The notes: generated from the sequence alone by a model not told the origin. A stretch of DNA of 64,000 bases from Closterium sp. Naga37s-1 (GCA_947471745.1 CANJKZ010000724.1:1178001-1242000); one strand, 5' to 3'. Shown: positions 52,538 to 64,000, numbered from the stretch's first letter. Numbers and translations: made by a program.

Positions 52538-55500
52538 ACTGAGGGAGAGGAGGCAGCTGCAGAGGGTGGTGATGGAGAGAAGGTGCAGGAGGCACCTGCT
52601 GGTGGAGGAGATGATGTGGAGACTAGTGGTAGCACCAGGGAAGCTGCTGGATCTGAGGGAGGAAAACAGCAGCAGGGCAAAGCTAAGGTGCCTAAGCTAC
52701 CACAAAGGAGGAAGCTGAAGGGTTTCGTTATGAAGGGATGGGAGACACCCGTGTCTAGGCCAGGACGTACCCGTATGGCCACTATGAAGCTGACTGCTGG
52801 AGCTGATGTAGCTGAGCAGCTTGGGAATGAGGAGGCATTGCTGATTCTACCGCATGGCTATGACCCGGATGAGGAGGATGAACCTGCCTACTGTTTGCTT
52901 GCCCCTGCACCAGAGGAACCAGCTAGCATGGAGGAGGCATTAGCTGGACCAGATAGGGAGAAGTGGCTGGTTTCTAGGGATGCTGAGTACCAGAGCCTGC
53001 TAGAGAATGGGACATGGGATCTGGTGGTGCTGCCTGAGGGGAAGAAAGCCGTACAGTGCAAGTGGGTGCTAAGGATCAAGACCGATGACAAGGGACAGGT
53101 CACCATCTACAAGAGTAGGCTGGTGGCTAAGGGGTTTATGCAGAACGAGAAGCATGACTTCAATGAGATCCTTGCTCCCACTGCCAAACCCCCTACCCTT
53201 CGTGTCTTGTTGGCAGATGCAGCCTTTAGTGGGAAATTCATCATTCAGGTGGATATATCAACGGCATTCCTCAATGGGATTTTAGAGGAGGATGTCTACA
53301 TGACGCAACCGCCTGCGTATGAGGATGGTACGGGCAGAGTGTGCAAGCTGAAAAAATCCATCTACGGCTTGAAGCAGGCGCCACGTTGCTGGTACCAGAA
53401 GTTGGCAGCTGTTTTAGAGGAGATGGGATTCAGGACCAGCAGCTGTGATGAGAGCCTCTTTCTCAAGGGGGAGGGGGAGAAGCTGGTGCTGTTTCTGGTC
53501 TACGTGGACGACATTCTTCTCTTTAGCAGCAGCATGAAGGAGATCCAGAATGTGCAGCAGCAGCTGATGGAGAACTGCAGGTGCAAGAACCTTGGGGAGG
53601 TAAAGTACTACCTCGGGATGCACATGGAGAGGGATCCAGATCACAGGTGGTTGAAGCTGCACCAAGAGAAGTTCATCAAGGAGCTGGGGGAGAAGTATGG
53701 GATTGAGAATGAGCGCAAGGTTGCAACTCCCCTGCCAGCAGAATTCAAGCTAATGAAGGCTGCAGAGGATGAAGGGGTTGAAGCCGAGGAGCAGCAGCAA
53801 TTTCAGTCCTTGGTGGGCAGCTTCTTGTATGCAGCGGTTCACACGAGGCCCGCCATCTCTTTCTCTATTGGGCAGCTGGCAAGGGTGTTGGGTGCAAATT
53901 CACATTGCACGACATCCTGCCGTTTGTTTGTACGACTATGTGTGTGCGAATGCATTTGGGTGTGAATGGAATGTTCGTGTGTTTGTTTGCTTTCGCAATT
54001 TTTGCTTGAAGCATTTGCAGGTACTCGCGCATTGTGCGCTTCGGCACAACATTGTACGCGCTATGAACAGTACAAGCAGAAAGGACGAGCTCGCAAAGGA
54101 ACCCAAGATGGACGCTTTGCAGTTCGGTTGAATTGATTGCGAGATTCAGTTCTATCCAACTCGAAATTGTACTGTTTTGTTTGGTTGACTATAGTGTAGC
54201 AGGGCAGGCACTATAGGGGTACAATTTAGGTGAAGGTTGGATGTTGTTTGTCTGTATCTGCATGCTACAGGGCCAGGGGAAACCAGCGGAACCAGCATTT
54301 GGCTGGTTGGGCAAAGACAAAACAGGTTCTGTTTTTAGGACCTGAACCTGGTTGTTGTTTTCCCAGGTTGGAAAAACAGAACCAGAGGTTGTTTACCAAC
54401 CTACCACCTGCTGTTTTGTCCAGTCAGGTTGGTTCTGTTGCTTGGAATTATTTGGGATCATCCCTGGTTGTTCCCAGGTTTATTCCCAAGGTCCTTGCTA
54501 GCTAGAACTATTTATTCCTTCTCTGTTTGTACCTGGATATAGTGAAATTGATTCAAGCGAATTCCTTCCTTGCTGGAATTTCGTTTCTACGCGGTGCGAC
54601 GGCGGAATGCTACCGAGTCAACGCTAGTACACTAGCACTACGACGCTAGGCAAACGCTGTCCGAGCTATAACTTCGTAATGGCAGACTTTTTCGCGAGGC
54701 AACTTGGCTCTTTTGAAAGCTCTTAGAGTGAGCTTCGATATAGCGAGTTCTCAGCCTAATCCGATCGACGGTCTGCACGGCACGCTGCGCGACGTTCAAG
54801 GTACTCTTGCTGTTTTGACAAAGTCCCTCTTGATCCCTCTTTTTACATACTCGGACCCGAGGATAGGGGCTGGTCTTGTACCAAGCACCCAGGGACCCTT
54901 GGAGGTGACCCCGAGGAGAGGTTTTAAGTTGGATAACGTCTTAATAGCCTGAGTTTATTAGGCCCTTACACCAACAAAGGGTGGTGCAGAATCCATCATA
55001 GGAGCAGGTGGATGCAGCTATGCGTGTGGTGAAGTACCTGAACTCTCACCCAAGCATTGGAATTCAATACTCTGCATCTGCACAGGTGAAGCAGAAAGGG
55101 GTTGAGGTGCTGAAAGAGAAGGGGGAGCGGCTTGGAGAAGGCAAGCTGTTTCTCACCTGCTTTACCGATGCGACGTGGGCTTCTGAGAAGGAGGATTCCT
55201 TATCTGTGGGAGGATACATCTGCGTAGTTGGGGGAGGACCTCTTAGTTGGAGGTCCAAGAAGCAGACGGAGACGGCACTCTCTTCCGTGGAATCAGAGTA
55301 CATGGCGATGTTCCATGGGGTGAAGGAGGTGATTTGGCTGAGGAGGCTGTTAGAGGAGATTGGCCAGGAGCAGAAGGTTGCTACACCGCTGTTTTGTGAT
55401 AGCAAGGGGGCTCTTGGGATGGCCAGGAATGCTGTGCTTCATGGGCTGAACAAGCACATGCGTATCAAGTGGCACTGGCTGCGTAAGGAGGTGAAGAGGG

Positions 55501-55653
55501 GGACGGTGAATCCGATCTACATCAAGACTCACCAGCAGCCAGCAGACTTCCTCACCAAGAAGCTTGCGGATGAGCCTCATTGGCGTTGTGTGCGCATAAG
55601 TGGAATGAGCATGAACCAGCATGGAATGATGGGGATGCAGCCGGCAGGCTGAG
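52538..55653 (+). pseudogene. Element B RT-RNase H remnant, split by a solo LTR
   Basis: RT part (52538-53885) carries WVLRIKTDDKGQVTIYKSR, IIQVDISTAFLNGILEEDVY, SIYGLKQAPRCWYQKLAAV and VLFLVYVDDILLFSSSMKE. RNase H part (54982-55653) carries CFTDATWASEKEDSLSVGGY, ALSSVESEYMAMFHGVKEVI and FCDSKGALGMARNAVLHGLN. The frame directly upstream of the solo LTR reads into it for a few codons, which is not functional. Part of a broken element. Confidence 0.9.
53886..54976 (+). repeat. Solo family-1 LTR with AAGGG duplication, inside element B
   Basis: 1,091 bp, TGTTGGGTGCAAATTC...TTACACCAACA, flanked by AAGGG on both sides (53881-53885 and 54977-54981). Sequence on either side joins smoothly when compared with element A (CAGCTGGCTAGGGTGGTGCGG). 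It is a separate insertion into B, later reduced by LTR-LTR recombination. Confidence 0.96.
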
Positions 55654-55661
55654 GGGGAGTG

Positions 55662-56735
55662 TGTTGGGTGCAAATTCACATTGCACGACATCCTGCCGTC
55701 TGTTTGTACGAGTATGCGTGTGCGAATGCATTTGGGTGTGAATGGAATGTTCGTGTGTTTGTTTGCTTTCGCAATTTTCGCTTGAAGCATTTGCAGGTAC
55801 TCGCGCAATGTGCTCTTCGGCACACCATTGTACGCGCTATGAACAGTGCAAGCAGAAAAGACGAGCTCGCAAAGGAACCCAAGATGGAAGCTTTGCAGTT
55901 CGGTTGAATTGAATGCGCAGATTCAGTTATATCCAACTCGAAATTGTACTGTTTTGTTTGGTTAACTATAGTGTACCAGGCAGGCACTATAGGGGTACAA
56001 TTTAGGTGAAGGTTGGATGTTGTTTGTCTGTATCTGCATGCAATAGGGCCAGGGGAAACCAGCGGAACCAGCATTTGGCTGGTTGGGCAAAGACAAAACA
56101 GGTTCTGTTTTTAGGACCTGAACCTGGTTGTTGTTTTCCCAGGTTGGAAAAACAGAACCAGAGGTTGTTTACCAACCTACCACCTGCTGTTTCGTCCAGC
56201 CAGGTTGGTTCTGTTGCTTGGAATTATTTGGGATCATCCCTGGTTGTTCCCAGGTTGATTCCCAAGGTCCTTGTTAGCTAGAACTATTTATTCCTTCTCT
56301 GTTTGTACCTGGATATAGTCAATTTGATTCAGGCGAATTCCTTTCTTGCTGGAATTTCGTTTCTACGCGGTGTGACGGCGGAATGCTACCGAGTAAACGC
56401 TAGTACGCTAGCACTACGACGCTAGTCCAACGCTGTCCGAGCCATAACTCCGTAATGGCAGCACTTTTCGCGAGGCAACTTGGCTTATTTTAAAGCAATT
56501 GGAACGAGCTTCGATATAACAAATTCTCAGCTTAATCCGATCGAAGGTATGCACGGCACGCTGCGCGATGCACAATGTACTCTCGTTATTCTGGCTAAGT
56601 CATTCTTGGTCCCTCTCTCTACAAACTCGTTCCCGAAGATAGGGGCTGGTCTTGTACAAGGCACCCAAGGACCCTTGGAGGTGACCCCGAGGAGAGGTCT
56701 TAATAACTTGAGTTTATTAGGCCCTTACACCAACA
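55662..56735 (+). repeat. 3' LTR of element B
   Basis: 1,074 bp, TGTTGGGTGCAAATTC...TTACACCAACA, after the purine tract. It pairs with the LTR at about 41974-43050. The two share marker variants not seen in the LTRs of A (for example GGCTTATTTTAAAGC and CTCGTT..CTGGCTAAGTCATTC), confirming they belong to one element. Confidence 0.93.
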
Positions 56736-59700
56736 TGCACCACCCTGGCCAGTTGCTCAACCGAGAATGAGATGTCGGGCCTCGTGTGAACAGCTGCGTA
56801 CAAGAGGCTGCCCACGAAGGACTGAAAATGCTGCTGCTCCACGGCTTCAACCCCTTCCTCCGCAGCAGCCTTCACAAGCTTGAATTCAGCTGGCAGGGGG
56901 GTTGCAACCTTGCGCTCATTTTCAATCCCATACTTCTCCCCCAGCTGCATGATGAACTTCTCCTAGTGCAGTTTCAACCAACTGTGATTCAGATCCCTCT
57001 CCACGTGCATCCCTAGGTAGTACTTTACCTCCGCAAGGGCCTTGCACTTGAAGTTCTCCATCAGCTGCTGCTGCACGTTCTGGATCTCCTTCGTGCTGCT
57101 GTTGAAGAGAAGAATGTCGTCCATATAGACCAGAAACATCACCAACTTCTCCTTCTCCCCCTTGAGAAATAGGCACTCATCGCAGCTGCTGGTCCTGAAT
57201 CCCATCTCCTCTAAAACAGCTGCCAACTTCTGGTAACAGCAATGTGGTGACTGCGTCAAGCCGTAGATAGACATGTTGAGCTTGCACACCCAGCCTGTAC
57301 CATCCTCATACCGTAGTGGCTGCGTCATGTACACCTCCTCCTCATAATCCCATTGCGGAATGCCGTTGATATGTCCACCTGAATGATAAATTTCCCACTA
57401 ACGGCTGCATCTGCCAACAAGACACGGAGGGTAGGGGGTTTGGCAGTGGGAGCAAAGATCTCATTGAAATCCTGCTTCTCTTTCTGCTGAAACCCCTTAG
57501 CCACCAGCCTACTCTTGTAGATGGTGACCTGCCCCTTGTCATCAGTCTTGATCCTCAGCACCCACTTGCACTGTACCGCTTTCTTCCACTCTGGAAGCAC
57601 CACAAGATCCCAAGTCCCCTTCTCTAACCGGCTCTGGTATTCAGCATCCCTAGAAGCCAGCCACTTGTCCCTATCTGGCCCAGCTAGTGCCTCCTCCATG
57701 CTAGCTGGTTCCTCTGGTGCAGGGGCAAGAAAACAGTATGCAGGTTCATCCTCCTCATCCGGGTCATAGCTATCGGGTAGAATCAGCATGGCCTCCTCAT
57801 TCCCAAGCTGCTGCTCTGCTACATCAGCTCCTGCAATCAGCTTCCTGGTGGCCATACGGGTACGTCCTGGCCTGGTGACGGGTATTTTCCACCCCTTCAC
57901 TATAGCACCATTCAGCTTCCTCCTTGATGGTAACGTAGGAGCCTTAGATTTTCCTTTCTGCTGCTCTCCTCCCTCAGATCCAGCAGCTCCACTAGTACTA
58001 CCGCTAGTCTCCACACCATCTCCTCCACCAGCAGGTGCCTCCTGTACCTTCTCTCCATCACCACCCTCTGCAGCTGCCTCCTCTCCCTCCTCATACACAC
58101 TAGGAGTCAGGTCCAGCTGCATGGTGATCTGCTCCATCTGCTGGGACACCTTGGCCTCTGGCTCTATCTCCCAGCTCCCATACATCATGCCCTCAATGAA
58201 TTTCACATCTCTGCTCTCAAACATGACACCCTTGCATGGTTCCCATAGCAGCCATCCCTTGCTCTCAGCAGCCAGCCCCAAATGCACACACCAGATTGCA
58301 CTTGCCCCCAACTTACTCCGGTAGTCTTTGGGGACGTGGGCGACTGCCATGCAACCGAACACCCGCAGCATGTCTACCGGCAGCTTCCTCCCAAGCCATC
58401 TCTCTAACGGCACCTAGGAGTCATCCCCAACCTTTGAGAGCACCCTGTTCCTAGCAACCGTAGCGTGTCGCACAGCATGGGGCCACATAGAGTTGGCCAG
58501 CCCAGATTCTATGAGCAGCGGCCTAGCTGTCTCTAGAATGGTCCAGAGCGCCCGTTCTGGTACACCATTGGACTGTGGGGTGTAAGCCGTGGTCAGCTCC
58601 CTCTGGATGCACTGCTTCTTAAGCCAGGCCGTCATCTCACGTCCAAGGAACTCACCACCCCGATCTGTCCTGATCCGCTTCACTACACGCCGCTTGCTTC
58701 TCCACGAACGGCGGCGAATCATCCCGTATCGTGGAGGCGGCGTGGTCCTTCTGCTTCAGCGGATACGCCCACATCAGCCTGCTCCAATCATCCACTATGG
58801 TCAGGAAGTACCGCTCCCCCTTGTGCCCCTGAACCGGCAGCGGCCCCACCAAGTCAATGTGGACCAGCTCTAAAGGCTTCTTGCTCCTGCCAGCCACACT
58901 ATGGAAGGGGAAACGGGTGACTTTGGATAGCAAGCAGATTTCACAGTTGTCATCAGGTGGCTGGCCGTTCAGCTTCAGACCCTTGACGGCCCCATCCTTC
59001 TCCAGCTGCTTCAGCAGAGGCATTGCTACATGCCCCAAGCGTCGGTGTGCCGTTGCCCAATCCGTCTCCCCGGATCTGGCCGACACTCTTACACCAACCG
59101 CTCCAACAGCGGTGCACTCCCCCTGGGATGCAGACCCCTCTCTAGCCTGCCCCCCACCATGCCACGCCAATGCCGGCAACTGCAACATGGATCTGTACAC
59201 ATCCTTGCTCTCGTGCAGATTTAAAGCACCTAATTGCCCAGCTGCCCCTTACAAGTGCGTGCCCCATCCGTGCTAGTGCACACCCCAGCCTTGGCATGCT
59301 TACGGAGGGAGATGAGGTTGGCCTTGAGGTCGGGCACGAGCAGAACGTCGTGCAGCACCACCGGCTTGCCATCCGCTCCCTTGAATGCAGCTCGTCCCGC
59401 ACCAGCCACCTTCAACGCGTGTCTAGAGGCAGAGCACACCTCAGAGATAGGTGCAACGCGTAGGTCGTCAAGCAGGTCCTTGCGCGGCGTCATCGTCCAC
59501 GCAGCGCCCGTGTCCAACACCCAAAATTCCAGCTCCCGTCGTCTCCAACATGGATGAACTGGCCCGCGATGCGCTCCTTTTGCTTCTCAGCACCGCCTTT
59601 GCCTTTCGGGTTGTCGTCGGACGAATCTGCGACCATGTTTGCGCCGCTTTTCTGGTTGCTCCGCGCCCTGCCATCCTGATGGCGATTCTGGGGGGTTCAT

Positions 59701-60662
59701 CCTTCGGGTTTCTTATAACACAAGAACCAGGGATGCCCCTCCTTCTCACAATACCAGCAGCTCCCTTTCATTTTGCCACCAGCACCCGATCTGCCCCCAC
59801 GTCCAGATTTTCCACCGCGACCCCAACCGGTACATCTATTTTGGTTGTTGGAGTCGTCGTCATTCTTTGCACCGCGACCGGCACCACGGAAGCCACGTCC
59901 TCTGCCACGTCGGCTCCCTTGCATACCGTAGCCGCCGCTGCCGTCGTCTCCACCCCTCAGTTGGCGGCGACGGAAATCCTCCTCCAGGATCTTCGTGCGC
60001 ACTCACTCGAGCGTCCATAAGCTCTGGTTCTGCGGCAGGCTCAATCCGCTTATGTATTGCAGACACGACTCCGGCAGCAGCGAAAGCATCTTCATGCACT
60101 TAGTCTGCTCCGGGTAGGTGATTCCCGCGGTCGCCTTTTTCGCGTAGAGATCACGCATCTTGTCCAGAACAGGTTGCACTGGCTCTCCCTCGCTCAGGCG
60201 CAGTGCGGACAGCTCCCTCTCCATCATGAGCGTCGCGGCAACAGAGGTCGGGGCGTGCAGCTCCTTCAGCACGGTCCAAGCTTTCGGACCGCACTCAACC
60301 TCCGGCGGCAGGTGCATGACGTGGTGACACTGGTTCAGCTCCAAACTCTGCGACATCAAGCAGTAGCCAGCCGAGGCGCGCTCGTCCCAATCTTCCTGCA
60401 GCGCGGGGTCACTCGGGCTAGGCTCCTTCTCAATCATTAGTTTCAGCAATCCAATCCGACGGAAATAGAGTTGCATTTTCCAGGCCCAATCATCATAGCC
60501 CTCACCATTGAACTTCTCGACGGTGAAGTTTTTCAGCACCTCCTTGATCAGCGAGCCCTGGTTTGTTCGCGCTCCCCTTGACGCCGAAACACCAGAATCT
60601 TGGCTACCGCTACGATCTTGGGCTGAAGATTCACTAGCTCCCGCCGAATCCTTTCCCCCCAT
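56736..60662 (-). pseudogene. Element C Gag-Pol remnant
   Basis: On the minus strand: MGGKDSAGASESSAQDR, FNGEGYDDWAWKMQLYFRRI, zinc knuckle CWYCEKEGHPWFLC, protease MLDTGAAWTMTPRKDLLDD, GHVAMPLLKQLEKDGAVKG, integrase LVHIDLVGPLPVQGHKG and TDRGGEFLGREMTAWLKK, acidic linker, RT WVLRIKTDDKGQVTIYKSR and VMFLVYMDDILLFNSSTKE. It stops within the region after RT where the 3' LTR of B ends. Part of a broken element. Confidence 0.9.
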
Positions 60663-60709
60663 AGCTACCTATAACGAGGATCACTATAACGCTGCTCTGA
60701 TACCAGCTT

Positions 60710-61807
60710 GTAAGGGCCTAATAAGCTCAAACTATCAAGACGTTATCCAACTTAAAACCTCTACTCGGGGTCACCTCCAAGGGTCCCTATGTGTTTGGTA
60801 CAAGACCAGCCCCTATCCTCGAGTCCGAGGTTGTAGAGAGAGGGATTGAGAGGGACTTAGTCAAAACAGCAAGAGTTCCTTTAACGTCGCGCAGCGTATC
60901 GTGCAGACTGTCGATCGGATTAAGCTGAGAATTCGCTATATGGAAGCTCACTCTAAAAACTTTCAAAAGAGCCAAGTTGCCTCGCGAAAAATTATGCCGT
61001 TGCAGAATTACGAATTGGACAGCGTGTACCTAGCGACGTAATGCTAGCATACTAGCGTTGACTCGGTAGCATTCCGCCGTCGAACCGCGTAGATACGAAA
61101 TTCCAGCAAGGAAGGAATTCGCTTAATTACCAGGTACAAACAGAGATGGAATAAATAACTAGAGCTAGCAAATTCTGATCCCAAATGATTCCAAGCAGCA
61201 GAACCTGGGAATCAACCTGGGAACAACCAGGGATGATCCAAGTGATTCCAAGCAACAGAACCACCCTGGTTTGACAAAACAGCAGTTGGGAGGTTGATAA
61301 ACAACCTCTGGTTCTGTTTTTCCAACCTGGGATAACACCAACCAGGTTCAGGTTCTGAAGACAGAACCTATTTCGTCCTAGTGCAACCAGACAAAAGCTG
61401 GTTCCGCTGGTTTCCCCTGGCCCTGTAGCATGCAGATACAGACAAACAACATCCAACCTTCACCTAATTGTACCTCTATAGTGCCTGCCCTAGCACACTA
61501 TAGTTAACCAAACAAAACAGTACAATTCTGAATTGGATAGAACTGAATCTGCGCATTCAAATAAACCGAACCGCAAAGCTTCCATCTTGGGTTCCTTTGC
61601 GAGCTCGTCCTTCCTGCTTGCACTGTTCATAGCGCGTACAATGTTGTGCCGAAGCGCACATTGCGCGAATACTTGCAAATGCATCAAGCAAAAAATGCGA
61701 AAGCAAACAAACACACGAACACACCATTCACACGCAAATGCATTCGCATACTCATACTCGTACAAACAGACGGCAGGATGCCGTGCAAAGTGAATTTGCA
61801 CCCAACA
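60710..61807 (-). repeat. 5' LTR of element C
   Basis: The reverse complement starts TGTTGGGTGCAAATTCACTTTGC and ends ...TTATTAGGCCCTTACA next to the primer-binding site, about 1.1 kb. It is more diverged from the LTRs of A than those of B are, in keeping with its deeper level in the nest. Confidence 0.92.
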
Positions 61808-63587
61808 GATGGTATGGAGACTAGCGGTAGCACTAGTGGAGCTGCTGGATCTGAGGGAGGAGAGCAGCAACAGGGAAAAGCTAAGGCTCCTATACTACCA
61901 TCAAGGAGGAAGGCGAAGGGTGTTATAGTGAGGGGATGGGAAACACCCGTCTAATCCAGGACGTACGCACATGGCAACAAGAAAGCTGGCTGCAGGATCT
62001 TCTGTAGCAGAGCAGCTGCTTGGGAACGAGGAGGCAATGCTGATATTGCCTCATGGTTATGACCCGGATGAGGAGGACGAACCTGCTAGCATGGAGGAGG
62101 CACTAGCTGGACCAGATAGGGACAAGTGACTGGCTTCTAGGGATGCTGCGTACCAGAGCTAGCTAGAGAATAGGACTTGGGATCTGGTGGTGCTGCCTGA
62201 GGGAAAGAAAGCAGTACAGTGCAAGTGGGTGCTGAGGATCAAGACCGATGACAAGGGGCAGGTTACCATCTACAAGAGTAGGTTAGTGGCTAAGGGGTTT
62301 CAGCAGAATGAGAAGCAAGACTTCAACGAGACCTTTGCTCCCACTGCCAAACCCCCTACCCTCCGTGTCTTGTTGGCAGATGCAGCCGTTAGTGGAAAAT
62401 ACATCATTCAGATGGATACATCAACGGCATTCCTCTACGGGATTTTAGAGGAGGAGGTGTACATGACGCAGCCGCCTGGGTATGAGGATGGTATGGGCAG
62501 GGTGTGCAAGCTCAACAAGTCTATCCACGGCTTGAAACAGGCGCCGCGCTGATGGTACCAGAAGTTGGCAGCCGCTTTAGACGAGATGGGATTCAGGACC
62601 AGCAGCTGTGATGAGAGCCTCTTTCTCAAGGGGGAGAGGGAGAAGCTGGTGATGTTTCTGGTCTACGTGGACGACATTGCAGCATGAAGGAGATCCAGAA
62701 CGTGCAGCAGCAGCTGATGGAGAACTTCAAGTGGAAGTCCCTTGGGGAGGTAAAGTATTACCTTGGGATGCATGTGGAGAGGGATCTAGATTACAGGTAG
62801 TTGAAGCTGCACCAGAAAACTTTCGTCAAGCAGCTGGGGGAGAAGTATGGGATTGAGAATGAGCGCAAGGTTGCAACTCCCCTGCCAGCTGAGTTCAAGC
62901 TTGTGAAGGCTGCTGAGGATGAAGGGGTTGAAACCGAGGAGCAGCAGCATTTTCAGTCCTTGGTGGGCAGCCTCTTGTATGCAGCGGTTCACACGAGGCC
63001 CGACATTTCGTTCTCGGTTGGGCAGCTGGCCAGGGTGGTGCAGAATCGATCTGAGGAGCAGGTGGATGCATCTGAACGTGTGGTGAAGTACCTGAATTCG
63101 TACCCGAGCATTGGAGTTCAATACTTCGCATCTGCACAGGTGAAGCAGAAAGGGGTTGAGATGCTGAAGGAGCAAGGGGAGAGGCTTGGAGAGGGCAAGC
63201 TTTTTCTCACATGTTTTGCGAATGCCACTTGCGTTTCTGAGGTAGAGGACTCATCATCTGTCGGAGGATAATTCTGCCTCGTCCAAGAAGCAGTCGGAGA
63301 CCGCACTGTTCTCGGTAGAGTCCGAGTACATGGCGATGTTCCATGGGGTGAAGGAGGTGATTTGGCTGAGGAGGCTTTTGGAGGAGATTGGCCAGGAGCA
63401 GAAGGTTGCTATGCTGCTATTTTGTGATAGCAAGAGGGCTCTTGGGGTGGCCAGGAACGCTGTACTTCATAGGCTGAACAAGCACATGCGTATCAAGTGG
63501 CACTGGCTGCGTAAGGAGGTGAAGAGGGGGACGGTGAATCCGATCTAGATCTAGGGATGGAATGATAGGGATGCAGCCGGCAGGCTG
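61808..63587 (+). pseudogene. Element E RT-RNase H remnant
   Basis: Resumes E after element C, starting with the duplicated GATGG and the linker block GGTAGCACTAGTGGAGCTGC. RT shows WVLRIKTDDKGQVTIYKSR, FNETFAPTAKPPTLRVLLAD and a DTSTAFLYGILEEEVYMTQ stretch. RNase H shows LFLTCFANATCVSEVEDSS, VKEVIWLRRLLEEIGQEQK and NKHMRIKWHWLRKEVKRG. Part of a broken element. Confidence 0.88.
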
Positions 63588-64000
63588 CGAATCCACTTTG
63601 TACGAATACACGTTTGCAAATGTATTTGCGGTTGAATGGTATGTTTGTGTGTTTGTTTGATTTGGCAATTTTCGCTTGATGCATTTGCAGGTATTCGTGC
63701 AATGTGCGCTCCGGCACAAAATTATATGCGCTATGAACAGTGCAAGCAGAAAGGACGAGCTCGCGAAGGGACCCAATATGGAAGCTTTGCAGTTGGGTTG
63801 ATTTGATTGCGCATATTCAGTTTGTTTGGTTAACTAAAGTTTAGCAGGGCAGACACTATAGGGGTACAATTATAGCGATGAAGGTTGGATGTTGCTTGTC
63901 TGTTTCTGCATGCTACAAGGCCAGGGGAAACCAGCGGAACCAGTTTTTTTCTGGTTGCACTAGGATAAAATAGGTTTTCTGGACCTGAACATGGTTGGTG
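63588..64000 (+). repeat. 3' LTR of element E, partial (cut by window end)
   Basis: Follows GCAGCCGGCAGGCT with family-1 LTR sequence (CGAATCCACTTTGTACGAATAC, TTCGCTTGATGCATTTGCAGG) and runs to the window edge within the CTGGTT-rich zone. It is visibly more diverged than other family-1 LTRs here. Confidence 0.88.

Larger units (their letters stand above)
41970..56735 (+). mobile_element. Element B: family-1 Ty1/copia, broken, hosting element A and a solo LTR
   Basis: 5' LTR at about 41974-43050, with its first bases missing. Primer site 43054-43065. Gag-protease-integrase at 43097-45684. Interrupted by element A (45685-52537). RT resumes at 52538-53885, interrupted by a solo LTR (53886-54976), then RNase H (54982-55653), purine tract and 3' LTR (55662-56735). 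Several breaks. B sits inside element C, which continues on its right. Both LTRs and all domains are represented, so B was a complete element on arrival. Confidence 0.92.
41956..61807 (-). mobile_element. Element C: family-1 Ty1/copia on the minus strand, broken, hosting element B
   Basis: The right part is 56736-61807: 5' LTR (60710-61807), primer site (60694-60705), Gag from 60662 down, zinc knuckle near 59740, protease near 59500, integrase about 58400-59100, RT down to 56736. The left tip of its other LTR survives at 41956-41969. Identical GATGG at 41951-41955 and 61808-61812 brackets the whole 19.85 kb and proves a single insertion into element E. The RNase H and most of the 3' LTR are gone. 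Several breaks. Confidence 0.88.
31591..64000 (+). mobile_element. Element E: outermost family-1 Ty1/copia of the nest, broken, runs past window end
   Basis: E is scattered over 32 kb. Its 5' LTR is 31591-31955 plus 38738-39415, interrupted by element G. Internal sequence runs from 39416 to 41955 (Gag from about 39462, zinc knuckle near 40330, protease near 40610, integrase about 40970-41770) and resumes at 61808 with the acidic linker, RT (about 62180-62690) and RNase H (about 63190-63545). A partial 3' LTR starts near 63588 and continues beyond the window. GATGG at 41951-41955 and 61808-61812 shows the two halves were once joined. Many breaks; the oldest element in the nest. Confidence 0.9.

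Noticed and set aside
45680-52542. Perfect target duplication around element A
   Set aside because: The left flank reads ACTCC but the right flank only shares ACT before diverging. The duplication is not intact and was not claimed.

Overview
The window is eukaryotic repeat DNA. It is almost entirely LTR retrotransposons of the Ty1/copia type, with one Ty3/gypsy-like element, a LINE tail, a 37-bp satellite and many G-rich minisatellites. I found no convincing host gene, tRNA, rRNA or CRISPR. Primer-binding sites resembling the complement of initiator tRNA-Met, GC-rich coding sequence and several old copia lineages fit a plant or green/streptophyte alga. That is inference only; the species cannot be read from the sequence. 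The density of nested elements and satellite suggests a heterochromatic or pericentromeric block.

Families. Family 1 copia has LTRs of about 1,092 bp (TGTTGG...CCAACA) and primer site TGGTATCAGAGC. Family 2 copia (elements G and H) has LTRs starting TGTCGAAGAG and a different primer site. Family 3 copia (minus-strand elements 1, 2, K and fragment J) has very short LTRs of about 140-150 bp, primer site TGGTATAGAGC, and leaders and integrase-RT linkers full of minisatellites. Element L is a gypsy-like fossil with three Gag zinc knuckles, a protease and a cytosine-5 DNA methyltransferase-like domain.

Layout. 1-397 satellite; 398-5995 element 1 (-); 5996-9848 element 2 (-), holding a solo family-1 LTR at 6100-7191; 9849-11465 element H (+) with an LTR-like tail to about 11861; 11862-13301 satellite, broken by a shortened LTR; 13302-16915 element I (+); 16919-18000 gag fragment J (-); 18000-18700 unassigned; about 18720-24755 element K (-); 24948-25775 LINE 3' end (+); 25985-29600 element L (-); 29600-30700 GTCGAC-rich LTR-like block; 30705-31515 family-1 fragment M (-); a scrap of satellite; then, from 31591 to beyond the window end, one large nest.

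The nest. Outer element E (+) begins at 31591. Its 5' LTR is split by element G (-, 31956-38732, duplication GTTTG). Its internal region is split by element C (-), flanked by GATGG at 41951-41955 and 61808-61812, almost 20 kb apart. C holds element B (+). B holds element A (+, 45685-52537) and a solo LTR (53886-54976, duplication AAGGG). A is the only element here that looks whole: a single 1,526-codon Gag-Pol frame between LTRs that differ at about 2% of positions. All other elements are broken fossils with several to many breaks each.
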